A DNA stretch of 64,000 nt from Methanocella_A sp963769045. GTDB lineage: Archaea; Halobacteriota; Methanocellia; Methanocellales; Methanocellaceae. Position 1 is the stretch's first letter; each line of letters opens with the position of its first letter. The notes under the pieces were generated by a model that was not told where the DNA came from, searched no databases, and saw only the letters and a program-made list of their open reading frames with translations. The DNA lies in assembly GCA_963769045.1 (NCBI GenBank), contig CAVYKK010000015.1, positions 1 through 64,000 of the forward strand, in the 5' to 3' direction. Made by a program: the position numbers and the translations under genes. Below, in pieces: positions 34,898 to 42,113 of the stretch.

Positions 34898-36373
34898 TTA
34901 CCGTGGCAGCGCCTCGTCGAACCGGCCGCTGAATTCCAGCGCCTCGTCGAACCGGCCGCTGAACTCGCCGAGGTCAAAGACCTTTATCAGTGAGCCGTTC
35001 TGCAGCATGATGACATAGCCCCGGGTCCGGAGCACTTCGAGGCTTTCCTTCAGGCTGACGTCGTCCATGCCCAGGGACTTTTTAAGCTCCGGCCGTTTCA
35101 CGTACAACGCGCCCGATGCCTGCATCAGGCGGCGTATCTCGACGTACACGCTAATGTCCCGCCGGGACAGGGAACTGTCGAAACTGCTAACGTTCAGCGT
35201 ACGATTCTTTTTCCCGACCTTTATGCCCTTGATATCGACGCCGTCGAAGGCACCGCGTAGATCGGCGTACGCATCTACCTGTGACGACCAGTAGTCCTCG
35301 TACAGGTCCTCTGCCGCCTTACGCTGCGTTTCGAGAAGCTTTGAAGCATCGCCCAGGAAACGATAGATCGCGTTATTCTGCACCAGGCGCATACGGGCGA
35401 ACGATTCGGCGATCTTGACTTCTGCGAGCGGCGTCATGTTCAGGTCGATCGACAGCCGCTCCATGCGCTTGCGTGCCTTCTTGATCGAGCTTTCGATGGG
35501 CTTGATGTCCTGCCTGCGGAGATGCGGCTGGCAGATTAGCGCCGTCAGCTGGTAGGAGACCACATCGGATGATAACGGCTGCCGGTAGTGATAACGTGAT
35601 TGCAGGTGGATGAGAGGCATGTGGATCTTGAGCGACGTCCCGGGGTCGGTCATCAGGCTGACCTCCCGGACCTTTTTCATGAGTGAAGCCACCGCGCTCT
35701 CGCCCTTCGGGGTGACGACCTTATAGATGTAAGTCGGGTTGACTTCCCGGAAGCCGGAGGGGATTTCGTCCATCACGCCTGCCTTGAACTGTCGCACGAT
35801 CTGCCGCTCTTCCTGCGACTCGAAGCCGCCGCCGTCCCGCTCCAGGAACGACTGTCGCCTGATCGTAAGGCCTCCCTTGCCTGTCTCGTTAGTCGGGCAG
35901 CTGACCATCTGCAGCGGCAGCACGAGGTCCAGGTTGTCCTGGCTTGCGTTGTCGAAATTAATCGTCGTAAGCTGCCGGAACTCGTCGATGTACAGGCGGG
36001 GCCGGGGCAGGATATCGATCAGCTTGCTGTCAGGGATGTTATTGATCGACCCTGCGTTGTATGAAATGAATTTGTATTGCAGCCTGCCCCCGGGAAGAAT
36101 CCCGGCCTGGATCTCGCTATTGGGCATGCCTTTCGTCTCGACCTGGATAAACTGCCCCTCAGAGGGCGGATTTTCGTAACCTTCAGGTAAAACATAGTAT
36201 GTCGGGATACCCATCTCGCCCAGGAACGGGCTTTTAGAGAGCGTAAAAACGCGGTTACCGCCGCCCTCCGGCCATCGGCACCATCCCCAGTGCTGCTTGT
36301 CCTGGTCAAAGAGCAGCGCCCGCTCGAAGTCGACGTACTCGCTGCCCATCCAGTCCCGTTTCAAGGCGGCCAT
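34898..36373 (-). CDS. 491-residue protein of unknown function with C-terminal tandem duplication
   Basis: No family recognised. N-terminal half is beta-rich (DQDKQHWGWCRWPEGGGNRV, EGQFIQVETKGMPNSEIQAG), the middle is helical with a basic stretch (SSIKKARKRMERLSIDLNMT), and the C-terminal 80 residues look like a winged helix (ELKKSLGMDDVSLKESLEVL). The last 22 residues contain EFSGRFDEAL twice, from an exact-frame 30-nt tandem duplication at 34907-34936 and 34937-34966. No signal peptide or membrane segment. Could be a DNA-binding or large regulatory protein; that is a guess. Confidence 0.55.
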   Translation of the reverse strand: MAALKRDWMGSEYVDFERALLFDQDKQHWGWCRWPEGGGNRVFTLSKSPFLGEMGIPTYYVLPEGYENPPSEGQFIQVETKGMPNSEIQAGILPGGRLQYKFISYNAGSINNIPDSKLIDILPRPRLYIDEFRQLTTINFDNASQDNLDLVLPLQMVSCPTNETGKGGLTIRRQSFLERDGGGFESQEERQIVRQFKAGVMDEIPSGFREVNPTYIYKVVTPKGESAVASLMKKVREVSLMTDPGTSLKIHMPLIHLQSRYHYRQPLSSDVVSYQLTALICQPHLRRQDIKPIESSIKKARKRMERLSIDLNMTPLAEVKIAESFARMRLVQNNAIYRFLGDASKLLETQRKAAEDLYEDYWSSQVDAYADLRGAFDGVDIKGIKVGKKNRTLNVSSFDSSLSRRDISVYVEIRRLMQASGALYVKRPELKKSLGMDDVSLKESLEVLRTRGYVIMLQNGSLIKVFDLGEFSGRFDEALEFSGRFDEALPR

Positions 36374-36407
36374 CGTATGATAATGCGACCATCTGGAATA
36401 TTAAAAT

Positions 36408-36603
36408 TGTGTTGTGAACAATGCTCAGGCTCATGACCCTTTCGACACGAAGGCCACAAAGGCCACAATGTACACGAAGTCTTCAATGGAAAGAAGCAAT
36501 AGCAGCCTCTTATGAATGTGTACGTCGTGTACTTCGTGGCCTTCGTGGCCTTTGTGTCGAAAGGGTCACAAGCATACATAACATTTTACAAATGACTATA
36601 CTC
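36408..36603. repeat. Palindromic 9-nt-period element
   Basis: Arms: GACCCTTTCGACACGAAGGCC (36435) and the complementary GGCCTTTGTGTCGAAAGGGTC (ends 36568), with 9-nt ACAAAGGCC units inside. Right terminal ACAAATGACTATA (36587-36600), i.e. TATAGTCATTTGT on the minus strand; the left terminal is degenerate. Confidence 0.85.
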
Positions 36604-36665
36604 TGTGAACTCTGTTTTAATTGCCGGCTAAGCCTATGCCAAATCATATTTGTCATAAAAGGGTG

Positions 36666-38159
36666 TTACTTCGGCCGGAGCCGTAGCATGACCAGCAGGA
36701 TGCCAACGCAGATCAGCCCCATTACGCCCAGCGTTACGCCGTAGCTCGTTATCAGGTACGACGGTGTCACCGGTGGCGGAGTAGGTGTCGGGGGCCGGGG
36801 GGTGACAGTTGTCATGCCACCGGTCGTGTTGCCGGAGGGCGTGACAGTAGGTGTTGCGTTCGCCGGGGCCGGGGTATGCGTGGGGGTTACGACGTGCGCA
36901 TCGACCAATAAGGCCAGGGTCACCGTCGTGCGGTTCACGTCCAGCACGAGAGGAGCATCGGCCGTCTGACCGGCATAGACCGCCTGTATATCGTACTTGC
37001 CGTACCACACGTCATCGAAGTTGAAGCTGCCGTCGGCAGACGTAACGTTCTTCGCCATGCGGGACAGGGCCGAACCGTAGACACGGAGCAGCGAGACTTC
37101 CGCACCGGCCACTGTATTGCCCTTGTTATCCTTGACCCAGCCGTGGATGCTGCCGCGGCTCATGGGCAGGGTGATGTCGAGGACATATTTTCCCCTGGCC
37201 ACAGTCACAGTCCCCGATTTCGAGAAGGTGGACTCGCTGGCGGTCACCTGGTAGGTGCCGGCGGGCATGATAGCGAACCGGTAGACGCCATTCGCGTCGC
37301 AGTTGCCGCTGCCGTCAGTACGGTTGCCGATCTCGGTGCTGTTGTAGCCGTTGAACTTGCTCACGCCGTCCCAGCGGGACAGGAAGACCTTAGCGAAGGG
37401 CACCGGCCGGCCGGTCGCATCGTAGACCGTACCCTCGATCGCGTTGGGATTCACCAGGTTGAAGGTCAGGTTCAGTGCCCGGGTATCGGACGACTCTACG
37501 CACTCGGCGTCCAGGCGTACGCCCCGCGACAGCGTGTCACCGGGGACGATGCCATAGATGATCGGTATAAGGCCGCCTTGCGTCGCCAGTGTGAGAGTAG
37601 TGCCGTTCGCTCCCCCGGAGAAGAACCGGCCAGGAGTGGGATAAAAGGAGCTCTGGGTGAACTTCACATGTACGCCATCGGGCACTGGCTTGCCGTTCAC
37701 GTCGAACAGCGCAACGGTCAGGTTGACAAAGGAGTTGCCATCGGCATTGAGGACCGGACTGCCGCTGACGAAGTTGAAGCTCCCGATGTGCGGGTACACC
37801 CGCACCGCCACGATCGTAGTCGAGTTCGAGACGACAGAGAACTGCTGGGTGACACTCTGGCCCCAGACGCCGTCCTTAATGATGAGCCGGTACCCCCAGG
37901 TGTCATCGTTAGGCTCGACATTAGTGAATATAAAATTGCCGTCGGCATCCGTCGTCGTTCTGGCGAACAATATGTCGCTATGGTACAGCAGCTGTACCTC
38001 GCAGCCGGCAATGCCCGATGAGTCGTCTGGCATCGTCGCCCGGCCCATGATCATACCCGGCGGCGTGCTGGCTTGCGCTACGCCGGTAACGCCCCACAGG
38101 ACGCAGCACAGGATTATAATTACAATAATGAAATAAAATGATCGCATAGATATTTTCAT
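36666..38159 (-). CDS. Exported surface protein with carboxypeptidase-regulatory and Ig-like domains
   Basis: 497 residues. Signal peptide/N-terminal helix (FYFIIVIIILCCVLWGV), a first CarboxypepD_reg-like domain (GMIMGRATMPDDSSGIAGCEV .. TTTDADGNFIFTNVEP), an invasin/Ig-like domain (SPVLNADGNSFVNLTVALFD), two more regulatory-like domains (IEGTVYDATGRPVPFAKVFL, IHGWVKDNKGNTVAGAEVSL .. SADGSFNFDDVWYGKYDIQA), a Thr/Pro linker (TPRPPTPTPPPVTP) and a C-terminal helix (YGVTLGVMGLICVGILLVML) ending RLRPK. Likely membrane-anchored cell-surface protein. Confidence 0.75.
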   Translation of the reverse strand: MKISMRSFYFIIVIIILCCVLWGVTGVAQASTPPGMIMGRATMPDDSSGIAGCEVQLLYHSDILFARTTTDADGNFIFTNVEPNDDTWGYRLIIKDGVWGQSVTQQFSVVSNSTTIVAVRVYPHIGSFNFVSGSPVLNADGNSFVNLTVALFDVNGKPVPDGVHVKFTQSSFYPTPGRFFSGGANGTTLTLATQGGLIPIIYGIVPGDTLSRGVRLDAECVESSDTRALNLTFNLVNPNAIEGTVYDATGRPVPFAKVFLSRWDGVSKFNGYNSTEIGNRTDGSGNCDANGVYRFAIMPAGTYQVTASESTFSKSGTVTVARGKYVLDITLPMSRGSIHGWVKDNKGNTVAGAEVSLLRVYGSALSRMAKNVTSADGSFNFDDVWYGKYDIQAVYAGQTADAPLVLDVNRTTVTLALLVDAHVVTPTHTPAPANATPTVTPSGNTTGGMTTVTPRPPTPTPPPVTPSYLITSYGVTLGVMGLICVGILLVMLRLRPK

Positions 38160-38288
38160 GTTTAGATGTAGTACAACCGGCTATATCATAAATTTTTTCC
38201 TGTTTCAGGGGTTGCTGGTTGAATGGCCGCAGAAACGGCTAAATTGATGCTAAAAAAGCCATAGATTGAGGCCAGAGCCTCAACCCTC

Positions 38289-38495
38289 TCACTGGACGAT
38301 CGATCCGACTGCGAAATTGCGCTTCACTGTCTGTACTTCGATCTTAACCTCATCCCCGACCTTGGTGCCCGGGACGAATATGATGAATCCCTGGATGCGG
38401 GCGATTCCGTCACCCTGCTTGGCGATATCCTCAATCTTGACGTCATACTGCTGTCCGGCAGAGACCGGCGCAGCCCTATCGTTGCTTCTAAACAT
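38289..38495 (-). CDS. TRAM-domain RNA-binding protein
   Basis: 68 residues from ATG 38495 (MFRSNDRAAPVSAGQQYDV); an upstream in-frame reading is possible, but GAGG lies 10 nt before this ATG. The product is a single TRAM beta-barrel: YDVKIEDIAKQGDGIARIQGF, IIFVPGTKVGDEVKIEVQTV. Small TRAM proteins of this kind are widespread in methanogens and bind RNA; a cold-response or RNA-chaperone role has been proposed. Confidence 0.85.
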   Translation of the reverse strand: MFRSNDRAAPVSAGQQYDVKIEDIAKQGDGIARIQGFIIFVPGTKVGDEVKIEVQTVKRNFAVGSIVQ

Positions 38496-38764
38496 AACGT
38501 AAACCTCGCTGACACAGGGAACCGCGTACATGTTACAAGGTGCCCCATGTATCTTTGACCTCAATGGCGCTACACACGTATATAAGTTATGCAGCACGGA
38601 AGGCACGAAGTAAACGATGTTTATGTCGGACAGATACCGGAAAGGCCTGCATCGCGTTTATTAGCATTAAATCGGACAAGTCCCAACCCGGTTTACAATC
38701 ATGCATTTTAGTAGCTGCAAATCATCGACCGGGGCATCACATCGCCCGGCTATGGCTTGCGTAG

Positions 38765-38816
38765 ACGCGCGCGAAGGCGGGCCACACATAGCCTTCGCCA
38801 AAGGTGACGAATGACT
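38765..38816. repeat. GCGCGC element with terminal motif
   Basis: GACGCGCGCGAAGGC, an 8-bp GCGAAGGC/GCCTTCGC hairpin, then GAATGACTATGT, which is ACATAGTCATTC on the minus strand and matches the terminal motif of the palindromic elements. The rest of 38496-38838 shows no gene. Confidence 0.5.
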
Positions 38817-38838
38817 ATGTAGCCATTCCCCTGGCGTC

Positions 38839-39381
38839 TCATCGGGTACGACAGCCGGGTCCCGACGAGGACTCCTGGCCCCGGATGTACAGGCCTATAT
38901 CCGCCTCGGTCGTCACGGTCACGAGACCGGAGAACAGCCCGTCGTAGCCAAAGCGGGCGCGGCCCATGCCGATGGCCTCTCCGTACTTGTTGGCGATGAT
39001 CACCCGCTCGTTCTGGGCGATGGACTCGTCCGCCCATGTGATCGACGTCCCGAACACGTCCCGGCCGTAGAGCACCAGCGACTCCGCCTGCCCGGTCACC
39101 TTCACCTTTTTCCGGTCCGAAGCCCGGGCGATCAGGAAAGCGCCCTCCAGGGTGATGTTGAACTGCTTCTTACCGACGTCGCCGATATGGAGACCGGCCA
39201 TGTCCGGCTCCGGCTCCCGGCCGATGGCGAAGTACTTGACTTCAGGCGTCGCGACGTAGACTGCGGGTGGCTCGCCCTGCCTGACGATCATTTCCAGCTC
39301 TTTGCTAAGCTCGAACGCTCCCCAGTAGTCGAACCCACGGCGGACAAGTGTCAGCTCGTTCTTTTTCATGCCCCTAAACAT
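38839..39381 (-). CDS. NIP7-like PUA-domain RNA-binding protein
   Basis: About 180 residues from ATG 39381 (MFRGMKKNELTLVRR), which overlaps the methylase stop by 8 nt and has GCGAGG about 7 nt upstream. VKVTGQAESLVLYGRDVFGTS .. NERVIIANKYGEAIGMGRAR matches the C-terminal PUA region of Nip7-like proteins. The archaeal pairing of a NOL1/NOP2/Sun methylase with a Nip7-like PUA protein is consistent. Likely acts in rRNA or tRNA modification/processing. Confidence 0.65.
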   Translation of the reverse strand: MFRGMKKNELTLVRRGFDYWGAFELSKELEMIVRQGEPPAVYVATPEVKYFAIGREPEPDMAGLHIGDVGKKQFNITLEGAFLIARASDRKKVKVTGQAESLVLYGRDVFGTSITWADESIAQNERVIIANKYGEAIGMGRARFGYDGLFSGLVTVTTEADIGLYIRGQESSSGPGCRTR

Positions 39382-40339
39382 ATCGCAACCTCGCCACAAA
39401 GAAACCCGTCGTCCCGTGGACGTGCGGGAACATTCGCCTTGCATTTGCCACTTCGGGACGGAACTTCAGCTTCCCGAACGAAGTCAGCGCCGGCAACCCG
39501 TAAGGGATTGGCTCTACCTTCATCCCGTGCTTCCTCACCGCATAGTCCACGACTGCCTCGTCCTCCTCCGGGGCGAAGGAGCAGGTGGAATAGACCAGCG
39601 TGCCGCCCGGCTTGAGCACGGTGCAGGCGGCGTCGATCAGCTCGTGCTGCAGGCCCGCGCAAAAAGCGATATCCCCTGTGCCACGGCTGGTCTTCCGGGA
39701 GCGGTCCCGGGCGATCACGCCCTCGCCGGTACAGGGCGCGTCCAGCATTATCTTATCGGCCTTCGTCCCGATCCGGCTGACATCCAGCGCGTCCATATTG
39801 AACAGCGTAACGTTCCTGATGCCGCACCGGCCGAGGTTGGACCACAGGCCCGGCATTCGGGCTGGCTCCTTCTCTATAGCGACGATCAGCCCCTCGTTGT
39901 TCATGAGCTGGGCCAGGTGCGTGGTCTTGCCGCCAGGAGAGGCGGCCATGTCGATCACGGTGTCGCCCGGGCCGGGCGCCAGCGCCAGCGGCGGCACCAT
40001 AGACGACTTGTCCTGGATATAGAAATAACCCAGCAGGTGCTCCGCAGAAGCCCCGATGGAATAAGGCTCCGCGGTCACTTCAAGACAGTCCGGCAGGTCG
40101 CCCGGGCGCAGGGAAAATCCCTTGTCGGTCAGCCGCTTGATAAGCGCGTTCTGCGCTATCTTGATCGTGTTCACCCGTATGAAGACAGGCGGAAGCTGTT
40201 CCATGCTGACCAGGAACTTTTCAAGGTCCGGCACGAACTGCGCGAACCTGGACACCATGTACTCGTCGTACCGGTATTTCTTCGCCAGAGCCTTTACTTC
40301 CGGCGTGGCCGGGAACTCCTGTATTACAATACCTTCCAC
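39374..40339 (-). CDS. NOL1/NOP2/Sun family RNA cytosine-C5 methyltransferase
   Basis: 321 residues. S-adenosylmethionine motif VIDMAASPGGKTTHLAQL, catalytic motif LDAPCTGEGVIARD (the PC motif) and the second catalytic cysteine in VYSTCSFAPEEDEAVVDY. MEGIVIQEFPATPEVKALAKKY at the start is typical of the archaeal enzymes. Makes m5C in tRNA or rRNA; which one is not clear. Start overlaps the upstream reductase gene by 16 nt. Confidence 0.85.
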   Translation of the reverse strand: MEGIVIQEFPATPEVKALAKKYRYDEYMVSRFAQFVPDLEKFLVSMEQLPPVFIRVNTIKIAQNALIKRLTDKGFSLRPGDLPDCLEVTAEPYSIGASAEHLLGYFYIQDKSSMVPPLALAPGPGDTVIDMAASPGGKTTHLAQLMNNEGLIVAIEKEPARMPGLWSNLGRCGIRNVTLFNMDALDVSRIGTKADKIMLDAPCTGEGVIARDRSRKTSRGTGDIAFCAGLQHELIDAACTVLKPGGTLVYSTCSFAPEEDEAVVDYAVRKHGMKVEPIPYGLPALTSFGKLKFRPEVANARRMFPHVHGTTGFFVARLRYV

Positions 40340-41004
40340 GTTAAAACAATCCCCTCGTCCATCGGCTCGTACTTGATCAACTTCAGTTCCACGGCCTCAG
40401 AGCGATCCGTAATTCCGGGCCCGTCCATGAGCGTGGGCGCGTCTTTGCCGCCAATGATCAGGTTGCCCACGAAGACTGACAATTCGTCGACCAGCCGGTT
40501 GCTCATCATGCCGTAGTTCAGCGTCGCGCCGCCTTCGACCATCAGGCGGTTGACGCCCCGCTTCTTCAATTCAGCAGCCATCTGCCGCAGGTCGACTACA
40601 CTGTCGCCTGCCACGATGATCTCTGCTTTCTCCGCGAGAGCCCTCACGCGCTCTTGCGGTGCGGCCTTCGAGACCACGATAATCCTTTTGCCCGTGCCTT
40701 TTTTAAAGATGTCTGCGGTTACGGGCGTCCGGGCCTGAGAGTCGACCACGACCCGGGCCGGGTTCTCGTCCAGGCCCAGGGAGGTACGCCGTTGTCGACG
40801 TTGTTCAGACTTGACCGTCAGGCTCGGGTCATCGGCCAGAACCGTCCCGATGCCGACCATGACCGCGTCGCTCGTCGCCCTTAACTCGTCCACCCGGTCG
40901 AAGTCCGTCTTCCCGGAGATCTTCACCTGCTTCCGGCGCTTCGTGGATATCTTGCCGTCCGCGCTCATGGCCGAGTTGATGAACGTGTAGGGTCTGTCAA
41001 GCAT
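40324..41004 (-). CDS. arfC: 2,5-diamino-6-ribosylamino-pyrimidinone 5'-phosphate reductase
   Basis: 226 residues, RibD C-terminal / RIB7 fold. Signatures: RPYTFINSAMSADGKISTK at the start, DAVMVGIGTVLADDPSLTV, VNRLMVEGGATLNYGMMSNR and NLIIGGKDAPTLMDGPG. Reduces the ribosylamino intermediate of riboflavin and F420 synthesis with NADPH. First gene of a three-gene minus-strand group. Confidence 0.9.
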   Translation of the reverse strand: MLDRPYTFINSAMSADGKISTKRRKQVKISGKTDFDRVDELRATSDAVMVGIGTVLADDPSLTVKSEQRRQRRTSLGLDENPARVVVDSQARTPVTADIFKKGTGKRIIVVSKAAPQERVRALAEKAEIIVAGDSVVDLRQMAAELKKRGVNRLMVEGGATLNYGMMSNRLVDELSVFVGNLIIGGKDAPTLMDGPGITDRSEAVELKLIKYEPMDEGIVLTWKVL

Positions 41005-41040
41005 GAATATGCCTATACTAACTTGAGAGATAAAACTTCC

Positions 41041-41258
41041 TCTGCGGAGGTCGCAGAGGTTTCGTAGAGGGCACAGAGCTCAGCACAGAGGTCACAGAGG
41101 TCACAGAGGTAATCACAGAGGACTTTTTGGAAATAGCTCATGCGAGCCCTAACATAAAAATAAAACCTCTGTGTCGTCCTCTGTGGCCTCTGTGACCTCT
41201 GTGCTGAGCTCTGCGACCTCTCGCAAACCTCCGAGACCTCATGGAACCTCTGCGACCT
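41041..41258. repeat. Large palindromic element with CAGAGGTCA arms
   Basis: Arms of about 90 nt: left 41041-41132 (GGTCGCAGAGGTTTCG .. CACAGAGGTCACAGAGG), right 41165-41258 (CCTCTGTGTCGTCCTC .. CTCTGCGACCTCA). The loop is about 32 nt. This is the longest palindrome in the window. It lies between the arfC start and the gene at 41317, so between divergent promoters. Confidence 0.9.
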
Positions 41259-41316
41259 CAAGGCCTTAAACCCGCTTTTTTATTTAAATCCTTATATATT
41301 TATACCCGTTCAAGTC

Positions 41317-41781
41317 ATGATCGTGAGACTGAGCAAGCTTTTACTGGTCACTTCGGTGTTGTGTTATGTACTCTATGACATCTTTTCGACACTGGCCGCA
41401 TACTCTTACCTGGGCAGTTTCGAGTACGAGAAAAGTTTCCTGATCAAGTCGGCCTTTGAGCTTGCCGGTGTCCCAGGGTTCATCTCCATTAAGATGGCCG
41501 TCTCGATGGTGGCTATCGTTGCGGCATACCTGCTTATGGAGCGCTACGAGCAGTTCCGTGGGCTGGGCGTGGGCGTGCTTTCCGGGGCTTCGATTGCCGG
41601 GCTGTTCGTGGGCACCTCGAACATGAACATCCTGTTCCAGGGCAGCTCCATATGGCTGCTGGGCCTGGACAGCGGCACAATAGCGTCGATCATCATTTGT
41701 GGCTGCTCGCTGATGGGATTCCTGGTGCCACAGAGCATCGTCCGTCGGCTTTACCGGCCAAAACCTGTAGAACAGACATGA
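41317..41781 (+). CDS. Four-helix membrane protein (DUF5658-like)
   Basis: 154 residues, four predicted helices (LLLVTSVLCYVLYDIFSTL, ISIKMAVSMVAIVAAYLLM, LSGASIAGLFVGTSNMNIL, GTIASIIICGCSLMGFLV). Motifs DIFSTLAAYSYLGSFEYEKS and ASIAGLFVGTSNM recur in the broken paralogue at 19128-19588. Function is unknown. Confidence 0.7.
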   Translation: MIVRLSKLLLVTSVLCYVLYDIFSTLAAYSYLGSFEYEKSFLIKSAFELAGVPGFISIKMAVSMVAIVAAYLLMERYEQFRGLGVGVLSGASIAGLFVGTSNMNILFQGSSIWLLGLDSGTIASIIICGCSLMGFLVPQSIVRRLYRPKPVEQT

Positions 41782-42113
41782 CACAGGAGCTGTCCTGTTA
41801 CCTGTCTATCTACCTGTCAGGTCACATGTCATGTCACCTGTTTCAATTTTATATTTAACGATTGCCTATGAACGAAAAAATAATTCACATTTATTATAGA
41901 AAAATCATATATACCCGGAAATGGATTATTAAGCAATAGTTCATGGGGGTATATTCTGCCGTGCCACAGCCTCGGGGGGTGCTGCGGACGGCGCTGCTGT
42001 TTTTGCCGGATCAAGTTATTTGCACGATTGGTGACGATAGTACAGACGGCATTATTTTCATAACCACTTACCGTATAAGCTATTATAGATGGGTACCATC
42101 TATCTCCCGGTGA
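41782..42113. other. Gene-free region upstream of polB
   Basis: 332 bases. The first 60 carry several ACCTGT/CCTGT copies and an imperfect palindrome around AGGTCACATGTCATGTCACCT; the rest is AT-rich then GC-rich (GGGGGGTGCTGCGGACGG) with no frame I can support. Confidence 0.35.

Noticed and set aside
41041..41258. CRISPR array
   Set aside because: The units are 9 nt without unique spacers and form inverted, not direct, arrays; no cas gene is near.
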